A DNA stretch of 7,947 nt from NCBI GenBank assembly GCA_002477905.1, contig DLLB01000037.1, forward strand, positions 1-7,947, in the 5' to 3' direction. The translations under genes and the position numbers were made by a program. How positions within the stretch are numbered: the stretch's first letter is position 1; every line of letters begins with the position of its first letter. The notes beneath the pieces were generated by a model. The model was not told the DNA's origin. It was given only the letters and a program-made list of their open reading frames with translations, and ran no database searches. Shown in pieces: positions 1 to 6,406 of this stretch. The stretch comes from Clostridiales bacterium UBA7573. GTDB lineage: Bacteria; Bacillota; Clostridia; Oscillospirales; CAG-272.

Positions 1-2
1 AC

Positions 3-467
3 CTGAATTATTTCAGCCCGCCGATTTTACTATTGTTTTTCGTGCGCTCCGGACTGACCTTCCGGTTAGACGCGCTGACCGGTACTTCCGCAGCCGGCAC
101 TTCGGTGCCGCTGTTTCTGATCGGAATTCTGTACTTTTTCACCCGCATCCTCGGCAAATATGCCGGTGCGTTTCTCGGATGCCTGCTTGTCAAAAAGCCG
201 CCGCGCGTCCGGAATTTCCTTGGGCTGGCACTGATTCCGCAGGCGGGCGTTGCCATCGGGCTTGCGGCAATGGGCGCCCGCATCTTGGGAGGCGACGCGG
301 GCAACGCCGTCTCCACGGTCATCCTTGCTTCCAGCGTTCTGTATGAACTGATCGGTCCCGCCTGCGCCAAGCTCTCCCTCTATCTCTCACACTCTTACGA
401 GCGCGATCCGGAAAAGGAACCGAAAGAACCAATTCCCAAGGAACCCGCCCAAACCTCCGGATCTTAA
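3..467 (+). CDS. C-terminal part of a CPA-family cation/proton antiporter (5' truncated)
   Basis: The reading frame is open from the left edge to the TAA at 465-467, so only the last ~154 residues of a multi-pass membrane protein are seen. The TTG at 33 lies inside the frame and is unlikely to be a start, because the upstream codons (LNYFSPPILL) continue the same hydrophobic helix. Visible features are a helix with FFVRSGLTF, a helix around LFLIGILYFF, a GKYAGAFLG segment, and LALIPQAGVAIGLA, which resembles the PQxGVAxGLA helix of Na+/H+ or K+/H+ exchangers (CPA2/KefB-like). The protein ends in a hydrophilic tail rich in Glu, Pro and Lys. By family knowledge it would exchange Na+ or K+ for protons across the cytoplasmic membrane. 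Ion specificity cannot be judged, because the N-terminal half with the usual ion-binding Asp pair is outside the window. No clear terminator follows. Confidence 0.8.
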   Translation: MNYFSPPILLLFFVRSGLTFRLDALTGTSAAGTSVPLFLIGILYFFTRILGKYAGAFLGCLLVKKPPRVRNFLGLALIPQAGVAIGLAAMGARILGGDAGNAVSTVILASSVLYELIGPACAKLSLYLSHSYERDPEKEPKEPIPKEPAQTSGS

Positions 468-493
468 AGCCGCACGGCTATTTGCGGAATTTC

Positions 494-522
494 TTGACAA
501 AACGTCTTTTCTGCGTTATAAT
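494..522 (+). promoter_or_regulatory. Consensus sigma-A promoter of the ABC exporter gene
   Basis: There is a perfect TTGACA at 494-499 and a perfect TATAAT at 517-522, separated by exactly 17 bp. Transcription should start near 529, giving a leader of about 64 nt before the ATG at 593. A promoter this close to consensus would be very strong unless repressed, which fits with the palindrome in the leader. Confidence 0.85.
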
Positions 523-545
523 AAGCAAAGTCAGCATGCAAAACA

Positions 546-557
546 TCCCCATGGGGA
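546..557. promoter_or_regulatory. 12-bp perfect palindrome, possible operator
   Basis: TCCCCATGGGGA is a perfect inverted repeat lying about 17 nt downstream of the predicted transcription start and 35 nt before the start codon. It could be a repressor operator for the strong promoter, or a short RNA hairpin. No regulator is encoded next to it in this window. The role is inferred from position and symmetry only. Confidence 0.3.
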
Positions 558-592
558 ATTCTAGTTTTATCCCAAGTAAAGGAGAGACGCGA

Positions 593-3500
593 ATGTTAGA
601 AATACGGGACATCTGTAAAACCTACACGCCCAAGCGCGGCGCGCCGGTAACGGCACTGGATCATGTCAGTCTGCAATTCGGCGATCACGGGCTTGTGTTC
701 ATCCTCGGAAAATCCGGCAGCGGAAAATCTACCCTGCTGAACGTCATCGGCGGTCTGGACCGCGCGGACAGCGGCAAATTCATCATCAAAGGAAAATCCT
801 CCACGGAGTTTTCCCAATCGGATTTTGACGCTTACCGCAACACGTTCATCGGCTTCATTTTTCAGGAATACAACATCCTCAACGAATTCAGCGTCGGCGC
901 GAACATCGCGCTTGCCATGGAGTTGCAAGGAAAGAAAGCCACACCGGAAGCGCTCGGCGCGATTTTAGAGCAGGTGGGGCTGACCGGATTTGCCAATCGC
1001 CGCCCAAACGAGCTTTCCGGCGGGCAAAAGCAACGGGTTGCCATCGCCCGCGCGCTGATTAAAGATCCGCAGGTCATCATGGCGGATGAACCGACCGGCG
1101 CTCTGGACTCCAAAACCGGCATTCAGATCTTTGATACCTTAAAAGAGCTTTCCAAAACCAAGCTGGTCCTGGTCGTGTCCCATGACCGGGATTTTGCCGA
1201 GCAGTACGGCGATCGCGTGATCGAGCTTTCCGACGGGAAAGTCATCTCCGACATTACCCAGTATACCCCGACGCCGCGCAGTGCCACAAGCGGCATTGAC
1301 ATTGTGGACGATCACATTCTGAAAATTCATCCGGGGTATGTCCTCACCGCGCAGGACGTGAGCATGATCAACGAGTATCTTGCCCGCGCAAAGCAGGACG
1401 CCATCGTTTCCATTGACGCGGAAGCCAATCAGAAATTTAAGCAGATGGCAATGATTACGGACAGCGGCAGCCGGAAATCGTTCCGCAAAACGGCAGACGG
1501 GGATTTAGACCGCAAGGTTTACGATAAAACGAAAACGCGGTTTATCCGGGCACGTTTGCCCATGCGCAACGCCGCCAAAATCGCGCGCAGCAGTATGAAA
1601 GTCAAACCCTTCCGACTGTTTGTCACGATCTTGCTTTCCTTTGTCGCATTCAGCATGTTCGGACTTTCCGATACGGTTGGCTCCTACGACCGCGTGACCA
1701 CCATGACGGATTCCATTCTGGACAGCGGCATTGACAACGCGACATTTTCCTTAATGACCAAGCGGTACTACGGAGAGGGAGAAAATGACTTCTTTTGGAG
1801 CAGCGGCGAGCGCCGTTTCACCTATTCGGAGCTTGCGGCGCTGAGTCAACTGGTTGGCACCGAGGTCAGCGGAGTATACACGCCGCGTAACCATCAGCTC
1901 CGTCTGGATCAAAATCTCTTGGACATCCGCGATCTATCGGACAGTTCCGGCATCGGCGGCTGTATTTACAGCACCACCCCCTCCGGCATCGTCAGTATGA
2001 CGGAAAGCGATTTACAGCGTTTAGGCTTCTCTCTGACCGGTTCCCTGCCGCAATCCGCACAAGAAGTCGCCATTACCAAGCATTTGTTTGATTTGTTCCA
2101 GTTCTGCGGGTTTATCTCAGCGGATGAAACACCGCAGGAAATCCCGGCAGGAACGCTTACGCCGGATCACAATGCCCAAACCGGCATCCTCGGCAAACGT
2201 ATTTCCTTTGCGGACAAATATCAGAACGACGCGCCGGTGTATGTCATTTCCGGCATCATCGACACCCATTTTGACACCGCCCGCTATCCGGAATTCGTTC
2301 CGACGCATAACTCCCAGACCACGCCGCAACCAAACGATACGCAAAACGAGCTCCTGCTTTATCTGAAAGCAAAGGAACTGGATGGAGTGCTGAACTACGG
2401 GTACCATCAGCTTCTGTTCCTGCAAAAAGACGCGATCACCGCGCTCATCCACGAAAATGAATCCTTTGCACTACCCGTCGGAAAATCCTTGCAGGAATAC
2501 TACGCAAACTTCCAGTATACCATGCCCGGCAGACTCAATTACAGCTCTGGCAGAGGAATTGCGGCTGTGGCGTCTTTGCAGGAATTCCTCGACGCAGGCG
2601 GCAGTGTTTTTTGGATGTACGACGCCAAAACTGCACTGGGCGAAAATGAAATCCTGATTCCGATCAGCTGTATGCTGGATCTTTTATGGAACGATGAAAC
2701 CCTTGCAAATCAACGTCCGCCGCAAAGCAGTTACCTCATTGCAGCCTCTCCTTACAACACCACGGAACAATCCTTTAATTATCTTACGGAGATGCTTGCA
2801 AACTGCCGGCAGATCGCCTGCTATGCCTATGCGGCAAGCGACGAGGGACGGGCATTTGCGACGGGAGACGCATTCCGCGCTTATGCCGCGGAGGCATACC
2901 CCGTTTTCGATGAAGAAACCGGGGAAACCCGCGCCCATACAGAAGCAGAACTGATCTGTGCCTTTGCATTTGATCTGGATATTTACAGTGGGCAAAACGA
3001 AATCGGCGCGACAAAGATCTGCCGGCATACCGCCTATGAATTAGAGCAGAGATTCCTCTTTGACGTGCTGAAAACACAGGTTTCTTTCTCTTTCACCGAC
3101 TGCAAGCTGAATGCGTCCGGCGGGGAGTATCTTTACAACAAAGATGTTACGGTCGTTGGCTTTGTCGTCCCGTTATATCTGGAAAACGTGGACGGCGGTG
3201 CTCATGTGGAATATTTCCTCTCCGACAGTCTGCGCGCCTATTTTGACAAAGTAGAAACCGGAATCTACAGCTTTGCCATCATGCCGATGCCAAAATCCGC
3301 GGCGGAAGTGCGGCAACTTACAGAGTTGCATTATGACAGGACCGGCAATATTGCCTATCATTTGGAAAATGCCGTCACCCAGTCTCTCGACACGGTGGAC
3401 GAGGTTGTAGACGTACTGTCTCAGGTCTTTTTCTGGATCGGCGTCGGCTTTGCCATCTTTGCCGCCGTCATGCTCTCCAATTTCATTGCCGTTTCCATCG

Positions 3501-3820
3501 CCTATAAAAAGCGGGAGATCGGCATCCTGCGTGCCGTCGGCGCACGTTCCGGCGACGTATTCCGGATTTTCTTTACGGAAAGCCTGTTTATTACCTTAAT
3601 TAACTATGCGCTTGCTTTGATCGGCACCGTTGTCGGCACTTACGTTATCAACAATATCCTGCGGACCGAAGCCGGTCTGCTTCTGACCATTCTGCATTTC
3701 GGAATCAGACAGGTGCTTCTGATGCTTGCCATCAGCGTCGGCGTCGCGCTCGTCGCCAGCTTCCTGCCGGTCTACCTCATCGCAAAAAAACGTCCCATCG
3801 ATGCCATTCAGGATCGCTGA
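593..3820 (+). CDS. Fused ABC exporter: ATPase plus FtsX/MacB-type permease with a large extracellular domain
   Basis: This is a 1075-residue half-transporter, expected to work as a dimer in the cytoplasmic membrane. The ATPase fills about residues 1-225: Walker A GKSGSGKST (39-47), Q-loop Gln91, signature LSGGQ (141-145), Walker B VIMADEP (161-167, Glu166), H-loop His197. This is the LolD/MacB/BceA-like class. After a ~110-residue basic linker comes one membrane helix (~340-358), then ~580 residues expected outside the cell, then three C-terminal helices (~946-968, 995-1020, 1041-1063). The FtsX-type cytoplasmic motif KKREIGILRAVGA (972-984) follows the second helix, and the end has the usual RPIDAI. 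The ATG at 593 is chosen because AAAGGAGAG (578-586) lies just upstream; the frame extends back to a TTG at 482, but that overlaps the promoter. MacB-like proteins move substrates outside the membrane, often antimicrobial peptides or lipoproteins; the substrate here is unknown. The extracellular domain is much longer than that of Gram-negative MacB (~200 residues). No two-component system is visible beside it. Confidence 0.92.
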   Translation: MLEIRDICKTYTPKRGAPVTALDHVSLQFGDHGLVFILGKSGSGKSTLLNVIGGLDRADSGKFIIKGKSSTEFSQSDFDAYRNTFIGFIFQEYNILNEFSVGANIALAMELQGKKATPEALGAILEQVGLTGFANRRPNELSGGQKQRVAIARALIKDPQVIMADEPTGALDSKTGIQIFDTLKELSKTKLVLVVSHDRDFAEQYGDRVIELSDGKVISDITQYTPTPRSATSGIDIVDDHILKIHPGYVLTAQDVSMINEYLARAKQDAIVSIDAEANQKFKQMAMITDSGSRKSFRKTADGDLDRKVYDKTKTRFIRARLPMRNAAKIARSSMKVKPFRLFVTILLSFVAFSMFGLSDTVGSYDRVTTMTDSILDSGIDNATFSLMTKRYYGEGENDFFWSSGERRFTYSELAALSQLVGTEVSGVYTPRNHQLRLDQNLLDIRDLSDSSGIGGCIYSTTPSGIVSMTESDLQRLGFSLTGSLPQSAQEVAITKHLFDLFQFCGFISADETPQEIPAGTLTPDHNAQTGILGKRISFADKYQNDAPVYVISGIIDTHFDTARYPEFVPTHNSQTTPQPNDTQNELLLYLKAKELDGVLNYGYHQLLFLQKDAITALIHENESFALPVGKSLQEYYANFQYTMPGRLNYSSGRGIAAVASLQEFLDAGGSVFWMYDAKTALGENEILIPISCMLDLLWNDETLANQRPPQSSYLIAASPYNTTEQSFNYLTEMLANCRQIACYAYAASDEGRAFATGDAFRAYAAEAYPVFDEETGETRAHTEAELICAFAFDLDIYSGQNEIGATKICRHTAYELEQRFLFDVLKTQVSFSFTDCKLNASGGEYLYNKDVTVVGFVVPLYLENVDGGAHVEYFLSDSLRAYFDKVETGIYSFAIMPMPKSAAEVRQLTELHYDRTGNIAYHLENAVTQSLDTVDEVVDVLSQVFFWIGVGFAIFAAVMLSNFIAVSIAYKKREIGILRAVGARSGDVFRIFFTESLFITLINYALALIGTVVGTYVINNILRTEAGLLLTILHFGIRQVLLMLAISVGVALVASFLPVYLIAKKRPIDAIQDR

Positions 3821-3853
3821 CGGACGTTTCGGCAGAATGTTCATCCCCAGCGC

Positions 3854-3887
3854 AGCAGGGAAGATCGAACAGATCTTCCCTGCTTTT
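3854..3887 (+). terminator. Intrinsic terminator after the ABC exporter gene
   Basis: A 13-bp perfect stem, AGCAGGGAAGATC (3854-3866) with GATCTTCCCTGCT (3872-3884), has a 5-nt loop GAACA and runs into TTTT. It starts 34 nt after the stop codon and separates this transcript from the ribosomal unit. The T-run is short, so some readthrough is possible. Confidence 0.8.
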
Positions 3888-3944
3888 GCTTGGAAGGGAA
3901 GTGGAGTTTTTTCAAAAATTGATGCGTTTTTTTGGAAAAAGGGG

Positions 3945-3973
3945 TTGACAAGCTGAAAAAAATATGCTATACT
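3945..3973 (+). promoter_or_regulatory. Strong promoter of rplJ-rplL, extended -10
   Basis: TTGACA (3945-3950), a 17-bp spacer, then TATACT (3968-3973) preceded by TGC, an extended -10 element. Runs of A and T lie upstream (for example 3907-3919 and 3927-3940), as in UP elements of ribosomal promoters. The predicted start near 3980 leaves a leader of about 180 nt, as expected for an L10 leader transcript. Confidence 0.85.
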
Positions 3974-3983
3974 GCTATGGTAA

Positions 3984-4160
3984 TCCAAAGACAGCAGGTT
4001 ATCTGTAAAAGCGACGCTTTCCTGCCGAGGAGAATTTCAAAATACTGATTTTGTGTTCTTTTGCGGCAGTTTTGTGTAAAACGAAAAAGCCGTGGAAGGA
4101 CTTTTTTGTTTGTGCGACAGGTTCCCCTGCGATTTGCAATTCCACTGTGGGAGGTGAATC
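3984..4160 (+). ncRNA. Ribosomal protein L10 leader (cis-regulatory 5' UTR)
   Basis: This gene-free stretch of the 342-nt gap before rplJ resembles the L10 leader of Firmicutes. The core is AGACAGCAGG (3990-3999 region) facing CCTGCCGAGG (4021-4030): GCAGG (3994-3998) pairs with CCTGC (4021-4025), and an inner hairpin AAAGC/GCTTT (4008-4012 with 4016-4020) closes on a 3-nt loop. In the known system this structure binds the L10-(L12)n complex, so excess stalk protein represses its own mRNA. Further down, AAAAAGCC (4084-4091) can pair with GG and CTTTTT (4098-4106) across one bulged A, followed by more T; this could be the attenuator arm but is weak. The left boundary is by motif and the right one is approximate. 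Confidence 0.75.
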
Positions 4161-4162
4161 CT

Positions 4163-4693
4163 ATGCCAAGTGCAAAAATTTTGGAAAGTAAACAGGCTTT
4201 GGTCGCTGATCTGTCTGAAAAGCTGAAAAAGGCTTCTGCCGGCGTGCTGGTTGGCTACTGCGGTATGACCGTAGAGCAGGATACCGCTCTGCGTAAGGCT
4301 TTGCGCGAAGCAGGCGTAGAGTACAAGGTGTACAAGAACACCCTGTGCGGACGTGCTTGCGAAGAAGCAGGTTACGGCGCGATCAAAGAGCATCTGGAAG
4401 GCATGAACGCCATCGCGATCAGCGAAAACGATCCGATTGCCGCTGCAAAGATCATCAAAGGCTTTGCCGATAAGGTAGATACCCTGAAGATCAAAGCAGG
4501 CTTCATTGACGGAGACGTTTTGGATGAAAAGGGTGTTGTGGCGCTTGCCGAGATCCCGTCCAAGGAAACTATGATCTGCAAGATCATGGGTTGCCTGAGA
4601 TCTTCTCTGTACGGTCTTGCTTATGTATTGCAGGCAAAGATCGACAAAGACAATGGCGGCGAAGCCGCTGCCGAAGCTCCCGCCGAAGCTTAA
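4163..4693 (+). CDS. rplJ: 50S ribosomal protein L10
   Basis: A 176-residue protein with the full L10 pattern. The N-terminal globular part binds the L11 stalk base of 23S rRNA (MPSAKILESKQ start; GVLVGYCGMTVEQDTALRKALREAG at about 27-51, followed by the hallmark YKVYKNTL at 54-61). The C-terminal helical part (~135-160) is where L12 dimers attach, and it ends in an Ala/Glu-rich tail. The start is the ATG at 4163, with GGGAGGTGA (4149-4157) 5 nt upstream; the frame is open upstream to a TTG at 4061, but that stretch belongs to the leader RNA. L10 anchors the flexible L12 stalk that recruits and activates translational GTPases. It is cotranscribed with rplL 51 nt downstream and probably autoregulated through the leader. 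Length is near the family norm (~165-175). Confidence 0.97.
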   Translation: MPSAKILESKQALVADLSEKLKKASAGVLVGYCGMTVEQDTALRKALREAGVEYKVYKNTLCGRACEEAGYGAIKEHLEGMNAIAISENDPIAAAKIIKGFADKVDTLKIKAGFIDGDVLDEKGVVALAEIPSKETMICKIMGCLRSSLYGLAYVLQAKIDKDNGGEAAAEAPAEA

Positions 4694-4744
4694 TCGTCGG
4701 AATCTATTTTTTAACAAAAGAATCATTTTTGGAGGTACATGAAA

Positions 4745-5122
4745 ATGGCTACTGAAAAGACGACCGCCCTGTTGGAAGAAATCAAGGGCTTGACCATCAT
4801 GGAGATGGCTGATCTGGTAAAAGCACTGGAAGAAGAATTCGGCGTTTCCGCCGCTGCTCCGGTTGTGGTTGGCGGTGCTGCTGCCGCTGCTGCTCCTGCT
4901 GAGGAAGAAAAGACCGAGTTCGACGTGATCCTCGCAAATGCAGGCGCTGAAAAGCTGAAAGTTATCAAAGTTGTCCGTGAGATCACCGGTCTTGGCTTGA
5001 AAGATGCAAAAGACCTGGTTGACGGCGCTCCGAAGACGCTCAAAGAGGGCGTTTCCAAGGAAACCGCTGAGGACTACAAGAAGCAGCTTGCTGAAGTCGG
5101 CGCAACGGTAGAACTGAAGTAA
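4745..5122 (+). CDS. rplL: 50S ribosomal protein L7/L12
   Basis: A 125-residue stalk protein of standard length. It has the N-terminal dimerisation and L10-binding helices (1-33, with LVKALEEEFGVSAAA), an Ala-rich flexible hinge (~36-55) and the compact C-terminal domain (56-125) with the conserved EKLKVIKVVREITGLGLKDA region that contacts EF-Tu, EF-G and other factors. Two in-frame ATGs occur at 4739 and 4745. The second is preferred: GGAGG (4731-4735) sits only 3 nt before the first but 9 nt before the second, and the resulting MATEK start matches the family. L12 is present in several copies per ribosome, so it needs more synthesis than L10; the separate, strong ribosome binding site fits that. 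A strong terminator follows. Confidence 0.97.
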   Translation: MATEKTTALLEEIKGLTIMEMADLVKALEEEFGVSAAAPVVVGGAAAAAAPAEEEKTEFDVILANAGAEKLKVIKVVREITGLGLKDAKDLVDGAPKTLKEGVSKETAEDYKKQLAEVGATVELK

Positions 5123-5156
5123 TTTCGGTTTTCCGGTCCATTCGACAGAATTCTTT

Positions 5157-5197
5157 GCACGGCAACGAAAAAGTTTTTTCGTTGCCGTGCTTTTTTT
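5157..5197 (+). terminator. Strong intrinsic terminator after rplL
   Basis: GCACGGCAACGAA (5157-5169) pairs with TTCGTTGCCGTGC (5178-5190). Further A-T pairs are possible toward the loop, and seven T residues follow (5191-5197). It closes the rplJ-rplL transcript just before the pfkA promoter. Confidence 0.93.
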
Positions 5198-5208
5198 ACA
5201 AAATACAG

Positions 5209-5237
5209 TTGATTTTTCGATTGGAATCATTTATAAT
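5209..5237 (+). promoter_or_regulatory. Promoter of pfkA and the downstream VanY-like gene
   Basis: TTGATT (5209-5214), a 17-bp spacer, then a perfect TATAAT (5232-5237). The predicted start near 5244 gives a leader of about 78 nt, which contains a 9-bp hairpin (5272-5280 with 5286-5294, one G-U pair) ahead of the ribosome binding site. Confidence 0.8.
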
Positions 5238-5321
5238 AAACGTGATTATCGTTCCGAGGCACATGTACAAGCTGTCATTTGCCGGAAATGATAGAGATTT
5301 TGAAAAAAAGAGGGATCAGTT

Positions 5322-6386
5322 ATGAGCAAATTCAGACGAATCGGCATTTTAACCTCCGGCGGCGACGCGCCCGGTATGAACGCGGCAATCCGCGCCGTCA
5401 CCCGCTCCGCGATTGAACGCGGCGTGGAAGTCATGGGCATTTACGAAGGATACACCGGACTCATCAGCGGACAGATGAAGCTGTTCGGACCGCGCGATGT
5501 GTCCAATATTGTGAATAAGGGCGGTACGATCCTGTATTCCGCACGTTGTCCGGAATTCAAAACCCGCGAAGGACTGGAGAAAGCCATCGCTTCCTGTCGG
5601 GAAAATCAGATCGACGGCATCGTTGCCATCGGCGGCGACGGCACATTCCGCGGCGCAACTGAGCTGACCGAGCTTGGCGTACCGTGCATCGGATTGCCCG
5701 GCACCATTGACAACGACATTGCCTCCACTGATTACACTATCGGTTATGACACCGCGGTGAATACCGCAGTGGAAATGGTGGATCGCCTGCGCGACACCTC
5801 CGAATCCCACGCAAGATGCAATGTGGTGGAAGTCATGGGACGCAACAGCGGCTATATCGCACTGTCCACCGGTATTTCCGTCGGCGCCAGTGCCATTGCC
5901 ATCGACGAAATTCCGTTTGATGAAGACGCCGCCATTCAGAAAATGAAATCCTGCCGTGCAAACGGCAAGCGGAACTTCCTCGTCATCGTGGCAGAAGGTC
6001 TGCCGGGATACGCGGAAAAGTTCACCAAAACCATTGAAGAAAAAACCGGCATCGAAAGCCGCTTCACACGGCTTGGACATGTCGTCCGCGGCGGAAACCC
6101 CTGTGCGCGTGACCGCATTATGGCAACCCGTATGGGAGAAGAAGCCGTCGAGCTTTTGCTCAAGGGAGAAAGCAATCTGGTGGTCGGCACCCGCCATGGT
6201 GAGATCGTCGCGACTGAGATCGGGTTCGCGCTTATCACCGACCGGATGTACAAAGGAACCTTAAAAGAAGGCGACCTTGATAAATACACGCCCGCGCAAA
6301 TCGCGCAGATGAAAGAAATCTGTGCCGCACGCACAGCTGACATTCAGAAGCTCTACGACATCGCTGACATCACCTCTCGCAATTAA
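5322..6386 (+). CDS. pfkA: ATP-dependent 6-phosphofructokinase
   Basis: This cytoplasmic enzyme phosphorylates fructose 6-phosphate to fructose 1,6-bisphosphate, the committed step of glycolysis. Seen in the 354-residue sequence: the nucleotide-binding start GILTSGGDAPGMNAAIR (8-24), SARCPEFK (73-80), GGDGT (104-108), PGTIDND (126-132) with the catalytic base Asp130 (Asp127 in E. coli), MGRNSGY (172-178), and the sugar-phosphate-binding GHVVRGGNPCARDR (252-265). Gly in GGDGT and Gly in PGTIDND, instead of the Asp and Lys of pyrophosphate-dependent relatives, indicate ATP as donor. The ATG at 5322 follows AGAGGGA (5309-5315). The protein is about 30 residues longer at the C-terminus than the ~320-residue E. 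coli/Bacillus type, with a helical tail (~323-354). The VanY-like gene follows after 20 nt with no terminator, so the two are probably cotranscribed. Confidence 0.97.
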   Translation: MSKFRRIGILTSGGDAPGMNAAIRAVTRSAIERGVEVMGIYEGYTGLISGQMKLFGPRDVSNIVNKGGTILYSARCPEFKTREGLEKAIASCRENQIDGIVAIGGDGTFRGATELTELGVPCIGLPGTIDNDIASTDYTIGYDTAVNTAVEMVDRLRDTSESHARCNVVEVMGRNSGYIALSTGISVGASAIAIDEIPFDEDAAIQKMKSCRANGKRNFLVIVAEGLPGYAEKFTKTIEEKTGIESRFTRLGHVVRGGNPCARDRIMATRMGEEAVELLLKGESNLVVGTRHGEIVATEIGFALITDRMYKGTLKEGDLDKYTPAQIAQMKEICAARTADIQKLYDIADITSRN

Positions 6387-6406
6387 GCGCGGGAAGGGGG
6401 ATGGGC

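Noticed and set aside
468..487. Terminator after the antiporter gene
   Set aside because: Only 4-5 bp stems (AGCC/GGCT, CCGCA/TGCGG) are possible and no T-run follows.
482..592. N-terminal extension of the ABC protein from the TTG at 482
   Set aside because: It would place the promoter -35 and -10 inside the coding region, lacks a ribosome binding site, and the ATG at 593 has a good one.
4061..4162. N-terminal extension of L10 from the TTG at 4061
   Set aside because: This stretch is leader RNA, the encoded residues do not match L10, and the ATG at 4163 has a strong ribosome binding site.
4037..5230. Long open frame on the minus strand opposite rplJ-rplL (397 codons)
   Set aside because: It is antisense to two certain ribosomal genes and runs through the terminator and leader. 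Its residue composition, rich in Phe, Ser and Cys, is typical of a shadow frame.
5349..6197. 282-codon minus-strand open frame opposite pfkA
   Set aside because: It is a shadow of a well-conserved gene with no ribosome binding site or recognisable protein features.
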